Origin: Methylomonas sp. LW13
GTDB taxonomy: Bacteria; Pseudomonadota; Gammaproteobacteria; Methylococcales; Methylomonadaceae
Direction: 5' to 3'
Assembly: GCF_016865255.1 (NCBI RefSeq)
Contig: NZ_CP033381.1
Coordinates: 3,472,001 to 3,536,000 of the forward strand
Length of the DNA: 64,000 nt
Position 1 is the stretch's first letter. Every line of letters starts with the position of its first letter. A model generated the notes under the pieces. That model saw only the letters and a program-made list of their open reading frames with translations, ran no database searches and was not told the DNA's origin. Position numbers and translations under genes: made by a program. Shown here one piece after another: positions 1 through 10,201 of this stretch.

Positions 1-236
1 AGAACCGGCAGGTCTTATGCGTCACCCACTTGCCGCAAGTTGCCTCGCAAGCGCATCAGCATTTATTCGTCGCGAAGAATCAAAAAGCGGCGGTAACATC
101 GTCCACGGTTCGCCGCCTCAGCGAAGACGAACGAGTCAACGAAGTGGCCCGCATGCTGGGCGGCGTAACGATTACCGAAAACACCTTGGCGCATGCGCGG
201 GAGATGCTGGTATCGGGCGGCTTGGCGTCCGATTAA
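1..236 (+). CDS. recN: DNA repair protein RecN, 3' end only
   Basis: Partial gene running in from the left edge; the reading frame starts at base 3 and ends at the stop at 234-236. The visible 77 residues include RQVLCVTHLPQVASQAHQH, which matches the conserved C-terminal ATPase segment of RecN (the TH-LPQ-VA block after Walker B), followed by the typical end with ARMLGG. RecN is an SMC-like ATPase that acts early in double-strand break repair and is normally LexA controlled. The upstream part, including Walker A and any SOS box, lies outside the window. The downstream gene converges on it with only 7 bases between. Confidence 0.9.
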   Translation, partial: NRQVLCVTHLPQVASQAHQHLFVAKNQKAAVTSSTVRRLSEDERVNEVARMLGGVTITENTLAHAREMLVSGGLASD

Positions 237-243
237 CGGCCCC

Positions 244-1155
244 TCACTTCCACGACAAACTCAATACTCCAACCATCACCAACGCCGCCCCGCCTATCTG
301 CGCGGGCGTCAATTCTTCACCCAACACATAACTGGCCATAAACAAGGTTGCCACCGGCCCCAGCGAGCCGATCAACGAGGTGTGACTGGAACCTATCATC
401 TTGATCGCTGCCGACAGCATGAACACTGGCAGCACCGTCGAGAAAATCGCCATCAGCAAGCTCAATTGATATACCCGCATCGGCAGCAGCAAAGCCTGCG
501 GCGGATGGGTGAGTAAAAATTGCGTCAGCGTCGCCGCGCAAGCCACCAGCATCGCGTAAGCGGTAAAGCGTGAAGCACCGATGCGGGCCACCGTTTCGCC
601 GGTGCCGATCAGATAAGCCGAGTAAGTCAAGGTGCTAGCAAACACGAAGCCGGCTCCCAGCAACAGATGTTCAGACTGAATATTGATTTCGTCGAAAAAC
701 ACCACGCCGATGCCGGCGTAACTGAGCACCAGCGCCACGACTTCCTTGCGGCCAAACGGTTTGCCCAACAGCAACGCCGACAGCACGACGACCATGGTCG
801 GATACAGGAACAGAATCAAGCGCTCCAGCCCGGCAGAGATATATTGCAAGCCGACAAAATCAAACAAACTGGACAGGTAATAACCCAGAAAGCCCAATAT
901 CAAGAGAGCCAGATAATCTCGCCGGTTTAATGGCCTAAGATCCTTTTGGCCGGCATGCCGCCACGCAACGATTAAAAAAAACGGCGCGGAAAACAGCATG
1001 CGTAAGGCCAATAGCGTCAATGCATCCACCGGCTGGTAATACGCCAGTTTGACCAAAATGGCTTTGCCGGAAAAACCGATAGCCGCCAGGGTGGCCAGGG
1101 CAAAGCCGAATAAACGGTTGCGGTTGAATGCTGTGGTGGATTTAGTCGTTGCCAT
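244..1155 (-). CDS. EamA/DMT-family transporter
   Basis: 303-residue inner-membrane protein with about ten hydrophobic helices arranged as two EamA repeats, the usual size and layout of the drug/metabolite transporter superfamily. The first repeat holds ALRMLFSAPFFLIV and a run ending in GLERLILFLYPTMVVVLSALLLG; the second ends in GEELTPAQIGGAALVMVGV, a signature of the last two helices. Start chosen at the ATG at 1153-1155, preceded by a strong AGGAGG ribosome site. Members export amino acids, nucleosides or drugs; the substrate cannot be told from sequence. It converges on recN and appears to be transcribed alone. Confidence 0.9.
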   Translation of the reverse strand: MATTKSTTAFNRNRLFGFALATLAAIGFSGKAILVKLAYYQPVDALTLLALRMLFSAPFFLIVAWRHAGQKDLRPLNRRDYLALLILGFLGYYLSSLFDFVGLQYISAGLERLILFLYPTMVVVLSALLLGKPFGRKEVVALVLSYAGIGVVFFDEINIQSEHLLLGAGFVFASTLTYSAYLIGTGETVARIGASRFTAYAMLVACAATLTQFLLTHPPQALLLPMRVYQLSLLMAIFSTVLPVFMLSAAIKMIGSSHTSLIGSLGPVATLFMASYVLGEELTPAQIGGAALVMVGVLSLSWK

Positions 1156-1362
1156 TAGGCCTCCTGAGTGATGCGGGCCTTAGGCGAGTGTCGAAGCAAC
1201 TGCGGCAAGACCCGCGGTTGCTTGATTGTTTAGAAAAACGCAAACACCACGGCGGTAGGCAATGCCCACAGCCATAGGTGTCTGTTTTTTGTATCGATAG
1301 GATTACTCATGCACGAACTATATAAGCGGGCTGATGCCGCTGTCAATCGCTGCTGAACACGA

Positions 1363-2970
1363 CTATCGCTTGAACTGACTCACCAACTCATTCAATTGCG
1401 CGGCCAATTTCACCAATTCGTTACTAGCGGCATTGGTTTGCGCGGCATCCTGCGCGGTGCGTTCGGTCAGTTGGCCGATATTGGCAATACTTTGCCCCAC
1501 GTGCTGCGCAACGCGGCTTTGATTATCGGCCGCTTGCGACATCCGCGAGTTCAATTCGCGGATCTGCGTCACCCGCTCGGCAATCGCGCTTAGACCCTGG
1601 TCGGCGCTTTGCACTTGTTCACGGCGCTGCTCAGCGCTGTTTTTGGCATTGTTCATCACCGTGACCGCGTCTTTGGCTTCGCGTTGCAATTGATCGATGA
1701 TGCTTTGAATTTCCTCGGTTGCTTTATGCGAACGTGTAGCCAAGGTGCGGACTTCATCGGCCACCACCGCAAACCCGCGCCCCTGCTCGCCGGCTCTGGC
1801 GGCTTCGATGGCTGCATTCAAGGCCAACAGATTGGTTTGCTCGGCCAGGCCTTTGATCACATCCAACACCGCACCGACACCGTTACTTTTTTGATCCAGA
1901 CGTTTGATCACTTCAGCGGCTCTGTCGATTTCATTCACCAGTTCGTTGATACCGTTGATGGCATTTTTGGTCGTCGCAGCGCCTTGCGCGGCCTCCTGAT
2001 CGGCTTCCACGGAAGCTTGCGCCGCACCGGTCGCCCCGCCGCGCACGTCTTGCACAGAGTTCTCCAGTTCGTGTATCGCTTGAATCACCGTCTCGGTTTC
2101 GCTGCGTTGTTGCGTGGCCGCTTGCGAAGTTTGTCGGGCCACACCGGATATTTGGTTGGTTGCGGACGCCAATTGCTGACTGACCGAAGACACCTGCCCC
2201 AAACTACCGGCAAAATTTGCCAACATGGTATTAAACGACTCGCTGACCTGGCCGATTTCGTCGCCGGAATCGACTTGCAATCGTTGCCGTAAATCCGACT
2301 GTCCGGCAATGGCGTTAACCGTGTCGCGCATCGCCACTAATGGATTAACCACAATCTTGCGCATCAGCATATTGACCAGCAAGAGGCCGCCGGCAAACAT
2401 CACCAAGGAGATAGCCGAAGCAATCACCAAATCGCGATTAATCTGCGCATCGAGATTTGCCAGTGAAAAACTCACCCGCACCGCTCCCAACACTGTCCCC
2501 TCGCTCACCGTGTGACAAGTGAGACAGTTGGTGCCGCGAAAATTGGCGCTAGCCTTAACCGGCTCCAGCACGGTGATCAGGCGTCCGTTTTTGTCGTTAC
2601 CCGGTTGAATGATGCTTTCACCGGCCAGCGCGCGATCATCCAAATTATCAACGGGTCTTTGCTCGGATTTACCGGGACCGTAAAAATCGGTAATTTGCTT
2701 GCCACGAATTAACCGCACTTCCGTGACATTGGTATGCGAAAGGGCTTTATCGCGCAATACTTCACCCTGCGCCATCGCGCCGGTCAGCATTAGGGTATTC
2801 ACGCCGTCGAAATAACTATTGGCAATATCCCGAGCTTTATCTGTCGCCAGCGTTTGTATCATGTCTTTTTGCCGTTCCGCCATAAATAGCGTGCTGACAA
2901 ACATCAGCAACAAAAATACACTGGCTATGCTTAGCAATATTTTGGATTGGATTGTGGAGTTCTTGTTCAT
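1363..2970 (-). CDS. Methyl-accepting chemotaxis protein with c-type haem motif in its sensor domain
   Basis: 535-residue chemoreceptor. TM1 spans about residues 9-29, a periplasmic sensor follows to about 175, then TM2 (about 178-198), a HAMP domain and a long coiled-coil signalling domain whose hairpin tip contains [18 protein letters not shown], the MCP hallmark. The periplasmic part carries C149-L-T-C-H153, a CxxCH covalent haem site, followed by a GTVLGAVRV strand, as in haem-binding sensor domains of Desulfovibrio/Geobacter chemoreceptors. I infer redox, O2 or NO sensing. A longer frame exists upstream to 3117, but the sequence [10 protein letters not shown] followed directly by TM1 marks the likely start at 2970. 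No CheW/CheA genes are nearby. Confidence 0.92.
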   Translation of the reverse strand: MNKNSTIQSKILLSIASVFLLLMFVSTLFMAERQKDMIQTLATDKARDIANSYFDGVNTLMLTGAMAQGEVLRDKALSHTNVTEVRLIRGKQITDFYGPGKSEQRPVDNLDDRALAGESIIQPGNDKNGRLITVLEPVKASANFRGTNCLTCHTVSEGTVLGAVRVSFSLANLDAQINRDLVIASAISLVMFAGGLLLVNMLMRKIVVNPLVAMRDTVNAIAGQSDLRQRLQVDSGDEIGQVSESFNTMLANFAGSLGQVSSVSQQLASATNQISGVARQTSQAATQQRSETETVIQAIHELENSVQDVRGGATGAAQASVEADQEAAQGAATTKNAINGINELVNEIDRAAEVIKRLDQKSNGVGAVLDVIKGLAEQTNLLALNAAIEAARAGEQGRGFAVVADEVRTLATRSHKATEEIQSIIDQLQREAKDAVTVMNNAKNSAEQRREQVQSADQGLSAIAERVTQIRELNSRMSQAADNQSRVAQHVGQSIANIGQLTERTAQDAAQTNAASNELVKLAAQLNELVSQFKR

Positions 2971-3293
2971 GAGATCAGCCAATGTATTGGAATGTGTGGT
3001 TATACACCTTGGGTTGTCGGCAGCTCCTGGAAAATCTATATGTAATCCTAAGCTTACCCTTGTAATCCATGCATCAAGCATAGAACAAATCCTTGCCACA
3101 CGGGCCATATATAGCAATCAGAGTAACAAGCGGTTATCCTGAATAGTGACGCCGCTCACGAATACGACTACTTTTGCAAATTGGCGCGTAACCCAGCGCA
3201 TTTGCCGCTTCACGCAGAAGATCTGGCCGTGACCTGAAAAGCTTGCTTGATAACCCAAATAACCCACCGTTTGCCCAGCCTTGGAGAGTTGCC

Positions 3294-5807
3294 GTGGACG
3301 ATTTTTTCGGTTTTATCGCTTTTGTCCTGATTTTGGTGCCCATCGTAATAATCGCGATGTTGACCGTTTTAATGGGCCGCCAAAAACGTAACCAGGATGA
3401 CATTAATCAGACCCTGCGGAAGATAGAAGCGGCACTACGCGAGGACCGCAAACTGCTGCGTGAGCTGGCAAACGCGCAAGTAGTGCCTACTCACGAAACA
3501 CCGCCGCAACCCGCTTTATTCGAAGTGCAAACACCGGCAACGGAACAGGTGCTATTCGATATTACCCCCAGCCAACTCCCTACCGAACTGGTGCCACCGG
3601 AACCCCCAACGACGCCGGAACCGATTGCGGAGCCAGCCCAGGAAAATCCCTGGAGTCAAAACACCTGGCAACCCGCCGAACCCAGCCGTTTCGAACTGGC
3701 GGCGCAGAAAGTCCTCAAAGAAATCTGGAACTGGATCATCGTCGGCGAAGGTCACCGCCCGGAAGGCGTGGCGATGGAATATGCGGTCGCCAGCAACTGG
3801 CTGCTGCGTATCGGCGTGTTGATTTTGGTGACCGGTATCGGCTTTTTCCTGAAATATTCCATCGACAACGGCCTGCTTGGCGAACAGGCGCGAGTAGCCT
3901 TATCAGTGCTGGCCGGTGTCGGCATGATTGTCGGCGGCGTGCGTTTGGTCGGCGGCACCTACCATCTGTTCAGCCAGGGTTTGCTGGGCGGCGGCATTGC
4001 AGTGTTGTATTTCAGCGTATTTGCCGCGCACAGTTTTTACCATCTGCTGGACGTCTACCCGACTTTTGCGTTGATGATTTTGGTGACCGCCTGCGCGGCG
4101 TTTTTAGCGATCAAGCTGGACTCGATGCTCGTCGCCATCTTCGCAATCATCGGCGGCTACTGTACGCCCATCATGCTCTCCACCGGTCAGGTCAATTTTC
4201 CCGGACTGTTTAGTTACATGTTGCTGTTGGGTACCGGCATCCTGGCGATCAACTGGTACAAGCAATGGCATTTATTAAATTTCCTGAGCTTTTTCTTTAA
4301 TTACCTGTTGTTCTTCGGCTCGATGCAAAACTATCAGGTCGAGTATTTCTGGCAGGTCTTGCCGTTCTTGACCGGCTTTTTTGTGCTGTATTCTACAACG
4401 GTGTTTTTGTTCTGCCTGGTCAATCAAACCAAATCGACCCTACTGGATTTAATCGGCCTGATCGTCAATGCCGCCATCTTCTTCGGCACCGCCTACCATC
4501 TGATCGACGACGCCTACGGGCAAATCTGGACCGCCTTGCTGACCGTGGCATTGGCGGCGTTTTATGTCGGCCATGTCTATTATTGCCTCGCGCGGAAGGT
4601 GGTGGATAAGGAACTATTGATCAGCTTCATTGGCTTGGCGGCATTTTTTGTGACCATCACCCTACCCTTGCTGCTGTCCAATCAATGGATTACCGTCAGC
4701 TGGTCGTTGCAAGCCTTGGTAATGCTGTGGATGGCGGGCAAATTGCGCAGCGCGTTTTTACAACAAGTGGCATATCTACTGTATGCGTTGGTGCTGGTGC
4801 GTTTTTGTTTCATCGACTTGCCCGGCCAATACGGCATGCAAATGGATAGCCAGCAATCATTCGGCGCCTTCTTGCTGGGCTTGCTGGAACGGGTAATCAG
4901 CTTCGGCATACCCATCCTGTCGCTGGCCTTGGCCTACACGCTGATCGAAAAACCGGCACCGGCTTCACCACTAGCCTGCGATGCCGGCAACGATGTGCCG
5001 CTGTGGCTGAAAGACAATCTGCTGTTGCAAATCATCCTGCTGGTCGGCGGCGGATTGTTGTTTGTGGTACTGCAACTGGAGTTGTTCCGCAGTTTTGCCT
5101 ATCTGTATCCACCCTTGCAATTGCCGGTATTGACGTTGGTCTGGCTGGCCATGTGCTGGCTATTGTTGACCCGTTACGTGGCCGGTACGGGCGATTGGCT
5201 GCTACAAGCGCTTCGGCTGTTCCTGATCGGCGTGTTCCTGAAGATGCTGTTGTTCGATCTGCCGTCCTGGGACTTGACGCTGGGGCATATCGGCGTCGGC
5301 GACAGCGTCTGGACCTTGCGCTACGGCGGCGGCTATTCCTTCGAACTGGCATTGATGCGTTTGCTGGATTTCGCGGCGACCATAGCCTTTTTGCTGTTCG
5401 CCTTACGCCGTCTGGCGGACTACGAAACCGACACCGGCAATATCCGCCAATGGCTGGGTGGCGCGGCGCTGGTCTTGTTATTTACCTTTTTAAGTCTGGA
5501 AATTAACTCACTCTTGTATCAATATGTGCCGGGTTTGCGTTCCGGCGGCGTATCAATCTTATGGTCGATATTTGCGTTGACACTGGTATTCAACGGCATC
5601 AAGCGGCAAATTGCCGGACTGCGCCTGGTCGGTCTGGCGCTGTTTGCCTTGGTGGCCTGGAAGGTGTTTTTCATCGACCTGGCCCGGTTGGAACAAATTT
5701 ACCGGATCGTCGCCTTTATCGTGCTGGGCATGCTAGCGCTGGGCGGGGCGTTTTTTTACATGCGTTATCAACAAACTTTTATCGGCAATGCCGAAAACAA
5801 AACATGA
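3294..5807 (+). CDS. DUF2339 multi-pass membrane protein
   Basis: Large integral membrane protein (837 residues from this start) with one N-terminal helix, a Pro/Glu-rich hydrophilic linker (about residues 70-150), then more than twenty hydrophobic segments beginning with NWLLRIGVLILVTGIGFFLKY, the signature of DUF2339. Function unknown; the family occurs widely in Proteobacteria and Bacteroidetes. A GTG at 3294 with GGAGAG at 3283-3288 is preferred over an upstream TTG at 3243 that has no ribosome site. The stop overlaps the next gene's start (ATGA), so the DUF3999 protein is translationally coupled, which suggests a shared envelope function. Confidence 0.88.
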   Translation: MDDFFGFIAFVLILVPIVIIAMLTVLMGRQKRNQDDINQTLRKIEAALREDRKLLRELANAQVVPTHETPPQPALFEVQTPATEQVLFDITPSQLPTELVPPEPPTTPEPIAEPAQENPWSQNTWQPAEPSRFELAAQKVLKEIWNWIIVGEGHRPEGVAMEYAVASNWLLRIGVLILVTGIGFFLKYSIDNGLLGEQARVALSVLAGVGMIVGGVRLVGGTYHLFSQGLLGGGIAVLYFSVFAAHSFYHLLDVYPTFALMILVTACAAFLAIKLDSMLVAIFAIIGGYCTPIMLSTGQVNFPGLFSYMLLLGTGILAINWYKQWHLLNFLSFFFNYLLFFGSMQNYQVEYFWQVLPFLTGFFVLYSTTVFLFCLVNQTKSTLLDLIGLIVNAAIFFGTAYHLIDDAYGQIWTALLTVALAAFYVGHVYYCLARKVVDKELLISFIGLAAFFVTITLPLLLSNQWITVSWSLQALVMLWMAGKLRSAFLQQVAYLLYALVLVRFCFIDLPGQYGMQMDSQQSFGAFLLGLLERVISFGIPILSLALAYTLIEKPAPASPLACDAGNDVPLWLKDNLLLQIILLVGGGLLFVVLQLELFRSFAYLYPPLQLPVLTLVWLAMCWLLLTRYVAGTGDWLLQALRLFLIGVFLKMLLFDLPSWDLTLGHIGVGDSVWTLRYGGGYSFELALMRLLDFAATIAFLLFALRRLADYETDTGNIRQWLGGAALVLLFTFLSLEINSLLYQYVPGLRSGGVSILWSIFALTLVFNGIKRQIAGLRLVGLALFALVAWKVFFIDLARLEQIYRIVAFIVLGMLALGGAFFYMRYQQTFIGNAENKT

Positions 5808-7192
5808 TCATGATCGCCAAATTTGCAGTGTTATGCTGCCTGTTTTTGACCCAGGCTTGGGCCAACGAAGCGCCGGCCTTCCGGTACAGCCGACCAGCAC
5901 TGGCCCAAGATAACGGGCAACAAAGCCTGCTGGCCGTTCCGCTGGACAGCGCGGTGTATGCCAACACCGCCGCCGACTTTCGCGACTTGCGCCTGATCGA
6001 TCAAAACGGCGTCGAAACGCCTTATTTGCTGCAAAAAATCGCCAGCCGGAAGACCGTCAGTAAGCGCGTGGCCAGCACCAGCAAGACCATCGATTTGCAA
6101 AAATTCGGCGACGAGGACGAAGGCTTCGTCGTGACCGTGCAACTGGACAAAAACGCCGCCAACGCCGACGGCCTAAGCCTAGTCACCAACCAACATGATT
6201 TCGAATACGCCTTGCAGATTCACGGTTCCAACGACGGCCAAAACTGGCAATTGCTGGTCGAGAGAGCGCAGATTTACGATTATTCGCGTTATATGACTGT
6301 TGGAAACCGCGACGTCGAGTTGCCGGCGAATAGCTACCGGCAATTTAAAATCGTCGTCGCCAAAGCCAGCCAAACCCGGGTGGCCGAGCTCTTGGAACTG
6401 ACCCGCACCGTGCGCGGCGGCGAAGAATTGCAACGCCAGGAAACCACGCAACAGTTCAAAGAACCTCTACATGTCGAGCGTATCGAGCTCTGGCACAACG
6501 CCAGCGAAACGGTTGCCGACACCGATCAACAATTTGATTACCCGGCCGGTTTTAAAATCAAACTCGATGCCGAGCAAAAAGCTACTATCATCGACGTAGA
6601 CACACTGCGGCAACCACTGAACGGCTTGAAGCTGCAAATCATGACTCCAAACTTCAGCCGCCAAGCCGAAGTGCAAATCCCGCTGACGCAAGGCTTGGAA
6701 ACCCAAATGCGCACCATCGGCAGCGGCACCCTGGAAGCTCTGCATTATCAAGACATCAATCGCGAGCAAACCACCATCAGCTTTCCGGAACAACGGCAAT
6801 CGCGCTACCGCATTGTGATTCGTGACCAGGACAACCCGGAACTGCATATCAACACCGTCGCCGGCACCGGTCTCGGCTACCAATTGCTGTTCTTGCCGCA
6901 AACCGGCCTGAGCTATCAAATCCAATACGGCGCCGAAGCCGCCGAGGCGCCGCACTATGACACCGCACCGATCCAGGAATTATTACGCCGCGGTTACCAG
7001 AGCAATCGAGCCGGATTGGGGCCGGAAGCCGAGGCCACAATCGGCGAACAACACTTCAATGTCGCTAAACTGCTGAACAGCTCTTGGTTTCTGGGCCTGG
7101 TCATTACCTTGATGGTGGTCGTGCTGGCGTGGAGTTTGTTTCGGGTCGGCAAGCGCGTTGCCAATCTGTCTGATTCAACTGAGCGGGAATGA
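5804..7192 (+). CDS. DUF3999 envelope protein
   Basis: 462 residues: an N-terminal signal peptide (MIMIAKFAVLCCLFLTQAWA), a long periplasmic beta-rich region opening with PAFRYSRPAL and containing VYANTAADFRDLRLIDQNG, and a single C-terminal helix (LGLVITLMVVVLAWSLF) that anchors it to the inner membrane. This is the DUF3999 layout. Start set at the ATG at 5804, which overlaps the DUF2339 stop by four bases. DUF3999 and DUF2339 genes are commonly paired, so the two products probably act together. No enzymatic motif is visible and the role is unknown. The frame is open upstream to 5561 but that part is a shadow of DUF2339. Confidence 0.88.
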   Translation: MIMIAKFAVLCCLFLTQAWANEAPAFRYSRPALAQDNGQQSLLAVPLDSAVYANTAADFRDLRLIDQNGVETPYLLQKIASRKTVSKRVASTSKTIDLQKFGDEDEGFVVTVQLDKNAANADGLSLVTNQHDFEYALQIHGSNDGQNWQLLVERAQIYDYSRYMTVGNRDVELPANSYRQFKIVVAKASQTRVAELLELTRTVRGGEELQRQETTQQFKEPLHVERIELWHNASETVADTDQQFDYPAGFKIKLDAEQKATIIDVDTLRQPLNGLKLQIMTPNFSRQAEVQIPLTQGLETQMRTIGSGTLEALHYQDINREQTTISFPEQRQSRYRIVIRDQDNPELHINTVAGTGLGYQLLFLPQTGLSYQIQYGAEAAEAPHYDTAPIQELLRRGYQSNRAGLGPEAEATIGEQHFNVAKLLNSSWFLGLVITLMVVVLAWSLFRVGKRVANLSDSTERE

Positions 7193-7226
7193 AGTGCGCT
7201 GTGATACCCCAGCAAATAAAAAAATG

Positions 7227-7253
7227 GGCGGATAAGCCTAGCGTCATCCACCA
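7227..7253. repeat. Degenerate half of a palindromic REP-like element
   Basis: GGGCGGATAAGC followed by AGCGTCATCCACC resembles one arm of the perfect palindrome at 42416-42490 (GGTGGATAAGCGAAGCGCC...). It lies in the short gap between two converging genes, the usual place for such elements. A further piece (GGCATCGCTTCGCCCTAC, from about 7285) may be the decayed other arm. Confidence 0.45.
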
Positions 7254-7306
7254 ATCAACATAAATTAAAGCAATGCCACAGTGTCGACACTTGGCATCGC
7301 TTCGCC

Positions 7307-10201
7307 CTACTCCCCTTTTACGCTAGCCGCGCGATGGAGGGTGTGGCGGCGCGACTTGGCCAGTATGCCCAGCAAACCGCCCAGGAACAGCCAAGCCGTA
7401 GTCGGCAGCGGCACGGCGGCGACCCGCAGACTGCCGTTGGTTGCCAAGTTGGAAAAGTCGAGTAGCTTGCGGTCTATGCCGGCGACGCTGATGCGGTCCG
7501 GGTTTAAACTGCCGCTGAAGTCGGCGAAGTCGAATAACTTGAAAACATCGCCGGCGACCGGCGTGAAGTTACCGCCGAACACCAAGGACAGGGTGCCGTT
7601 AAAATCAAAATGGCCGATATTCAGTAATTGATCGTATTGGCTGCCCGGCTGATTACCGAAGATTTCCATCGTCAGCACCGAACTGGCACCAAAGCGGAGG
7701 CTGCCGCCGTGGAAGTCGATGGCGGCCGGGCTGTTGCCGGGATTGTAGCCGCCGCGAAAAACAACGTTGCCGCCAAACCCACCGGCGCCGTTGACATCGT
7801 TCAGGAAAGTCAAGGTGCCCCTCGATCCAGTCACCAGACCGTTGTTGGTGAAGTCGCCCAGAATGCTGGCGCTACCGGTGTAGCTCAGAGTGTCACCGTC
7901 GCCCAAATCGATGCCGTTGATGCTGCCCAGTTCGCCGCCCTTGCCCAAACTGGTGGAGACGCCCAACTGGGCTTTATCTTTATCCAGCAACGTCACTTGA
8001 TTTGAGCCGACATCAAGCTTGCCGCCAAATTCGAAACCTTGATTGGAATTGACGTTGCCCAGCACCAGTTTGCCGCTATTGGCGCGGATGGTGTTGGCCG
8101 CCGTGCCGCCGCTCACTGTCGTTGTCAGCGTGCCGTAACCGGACAAGGTGCCGATGTCGTTCATATCCAGATGGCTACCGTTATGGAAGACGATTAGTCC
8201 GCCGTTCACTGCCAGCGTGCCGGCCTTTAGCGAGCCGCCGTTTAGCCATAATAGACTGCCGCTGTTGACGTTCAGGCTGTTGGTCACCGCCAAGGTTTTG
8301 CCGCTGGTCAGGGTCGTGAACGGGCTAGAAATCTCACTACGGCCCAAGGTCACGCCGTCGGCACCGGTGACGCTCAAGGTGCCGGCGAGCCAGTTAAACT
8401 GCCCGCCAGGCCCAGGGCGAACGTCGTCTTGATTGACGACTTCGAGCGTGCCGCCGTTCAGATTCACGACGCCGGTGCTTAAAATGCGTAAGCGTCCGCC
8501 AACCGAAACTAGGCCCTGGTTTTCGATATTAAGCAGCCCCTTTCCACCCCGGCCGATCAACAGATCGCCTTGGTTGCGCCATTGCGAGCCGTCGCCGTTG
8601 ACCATAACCTTGCCCAAGCCGCCGATGGCATTGCCGATGACCGCGCTTGCGCTTTCCACTTTTCCGCCATTTTCCACATTCAGCGTGCCGGTGCCTTGAT
8701 TGCCTACCATTAGTCTATCCCGGACAGTCCATGTCGACCCTTGGCCTTTGATGCTTGCCACCCCCACACCGCCACTGGCATTGCCGATAGTGCCTCTGTC
8801 GCTTTTCACGCTGCCGCCGCTATCGACGACTAAGATGCCATCACCCTGATCGCCGACCAACAGCTCGCTTTTGTTAAGCCATTGGGCGCCCAAACCCTGC
8901 ACGTTTACCCGGCCGATACTTTGCGATTTTGCGCCGACGTAACCGAACTGGTTGCTGACGGTGCCGCCAGGACCGACGAGTAACTCGCCTCTGCCGCCGC
9001 GCTCGTATCCAACCGACAAATTGCCGATGATCAGCATACTGGAGCCCGAGTCCTCGATTAAAACTTCGCCCTTGCCCTGATTGCCGATAATGGTAGATTG
9101 GCTTTCCATGCTCCCGCCCTTGACGATATTCAATTCGCCCGCACCTTGATCGCCGATAACGCTTTGGCCGCTTACGACCATGCCGCCGTTAGCGATTTTC
9201 AAACTACCTTGGCCAGGCGAACCAATAAACAGGCTCTGATTCGTCCACCGCGATCCGGCGCCGTCGATGGTGACTAAGCTGGGATGCATGGAGTTACCGC
9301 CACCTATGGTGCTTTTGCCGGAGTTCAACACACCGCCATTGGTCACGCTCAGCGTGCCTTCACCAAGATAGCCAATGTGCAGATCGTTACTATTGGTCCA
9401 ACTCGATCCCAGGCCATCGATGGCCACTTGGGCACCGTTGCCGAGAGACGCCGTCTTACTGATCACCGAGCCGGAATCGAGGATATTCAGGATGGCTTTG
9501 CCGTGCGTGCCTACATTCAAGTTCCCGCTATTGGTCCATTTCGATCCCGAGCCTTGGACGGTCATTTCCGCCGTGCTTCCCTGGCCGGCGCCGATGACAG
9601 CCGAGACACTGTCCAGCGTACTCCTGCCTTTCACCAGCAATTGTGCTTGTCCGGTTTCGCCGAGCATCAATGGGTTATCGCCGGCGGAAACCCTGGCGTA
9701 GCGTAGCAAGGTCAGGGAATGGTCGCGCAAACCGGCGAGTTGATTCACTTGCAAAAAACCGCCGGGGATATTGCCGCCATCCCATATCTGATCGGTGCCG
9801 ATGATGATCGGCATATTGATGGTTTGCAGATTGCGGCTGGCGTTGACGATATTGCCGATGCTGAAGATGAGATTGCCGTTTAGGGTAAACGCCCTGGCGT
9901 CGGCCGCAAAGGTCATGCCCTTGATGGCCAGGCCTTCCGGACCGTCGTTAAGCGGCGTCAACCGGGTGTGGCCTTTGAAGACCAAGTTATCGTAATGTTT
10001 CGGCAGCAATAATGGGTCGTTGTTTAGCCAGTTGGTATTGGGATGAAGGAAATCGTTGTTCGAGAAAAACCAACTGTCGCTGTCGCCGCTGCCGTCCCAA
10101 ACCAACTCAGAGGCAAGGACGGGGGAGGTCAAAAGGCTATTGGCTAGGATGCCGGCCAAGGCCAGCGCTAATGGGTGGGCTTTGAAACAAGGGCGGGACA
10201 T
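7307..10201 (-). CDS. Repeat-rich surface protein with passenger-like repeats and exosortase (PEP-CTERM-like) tail
   Basis: 964 residues. A Sec signal peptide (about 1-30, ending VLASELVWDG) is followed by about eight or nine degenerate repeats (about residues 200-560) of the form GxGSxWTNxGxLxVGxxGxGxLxVxNGGxVxS, of 35-45 residues each, as in autotransporter passenger beta-helices. The protein has no beta-barrel. It ends instead in VAAVPLPTTAWLFLGGLLGI plus a basic tail, a VPLP-type exosortase sorting signal: short motif, one helix, Arg-rich end. I infer export, cleavage and attachment or release at the cell surface, possibly with glycosylation, and a role in biofilm or floc formation. Start supported by AGGAG 9 bases upstream. 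No exosortase gene lies in the window. Confidence 0.85.
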   Translation of the reverse strand: MSRPCFKAHPLALALAGILANSLLTSPVLASELVWDGSGDSDSWFFSNNDFLHPNTNWLNNDPLLLPKHYDNLVFKGHTRLTPLNDGPEGLAIKGMTFAADARAFTLNGNLIFSIGNIVNASRNLQTINMPIIIGTDQIWDGGNIPGGFLQVNQLAGLRDHSLTLLRYARVSAGDNPLMLGETGQAQLLVKGRSTLDSVSAVIGAGQGSTAEMTVQGSGSKWTNSGNLNVGTHGKAILNILDSGSVISKTASLGNGAQVAIDGLGSSWTNSNDLHIGYLGEGTLSVTNGGVLNSGKSTIGGGNSMHPSLVTIDGAGSRWTNQSLFIGSPGQGSLKIANGGMVVSGQSVIGDQGAGELNIVKGGSMESQSTIIGNQGKGEVLIEDSGSSMLIIGNLSVGYERGGRGELLVGPGGTVSNQFGYVGAKSQSIGRVNVQGLGAQWLNKSELLVGDQGDGILVVDSGGSVKSDRGTIGNASGGVGVASIKGQGSTWTVRDRLMVGNQGTGTLNVENGGKVESASAVIGNAIGGLGKVMVNGDGSQWRNQGDLLIGRGGKGLLNIENQGLVSVGGRLRILSTGVVNLNGGTLEVVNQDDVRPGPGGQFNWLAGTLSVTGADGVTLGRSEISSPFTTLTSGKTLAVTNSLNVNSGSLLWLNGGSLKAGTLAVNGGLIVFHNGSHLDMNDIGTLSGYGTLTTTVSGGTAANTIRANSGKLVLGNVNSNQGFEFGGKLDVGSNQVTLLDKDKAQLGVSTSLGKGGELGSINGIDLGDGDTLSYTGSASILGDFTNNGLVTGSRGTLTFLNDVNGAGGFGGNVVFRGGYNPGNSPAAIDFHGGSLRFGASSVLTMEIFGNQPGSQYDQLLNIGHFDFNGTLSLVFGGNFTPVAGDVFKLFDFADFSGSLNPDRISVAGIDRKLLDFSNLATNGSLRVAAVPLPTTAWLFLGGLLGILAKSRRHTLHRAASVKGE

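Noticed and set aside
3134..3403. Minus-strand frame opposite the DUF2339 start
   Set aside because: Overlaps the start of a real gene; no start signal or domain.
5003..5506. 167-codon plus-strand frame inside DUF2339
   Set aside because: Different frame of a conserved membrane gene; Arg/Ala-rich shadow.
8500..9600. DNA tandem repeat or CRISPR-like array
   Set aside because: The periodicity is the coding repeat of the surface protein (GxGSxWTN units), divergent at DNA level.
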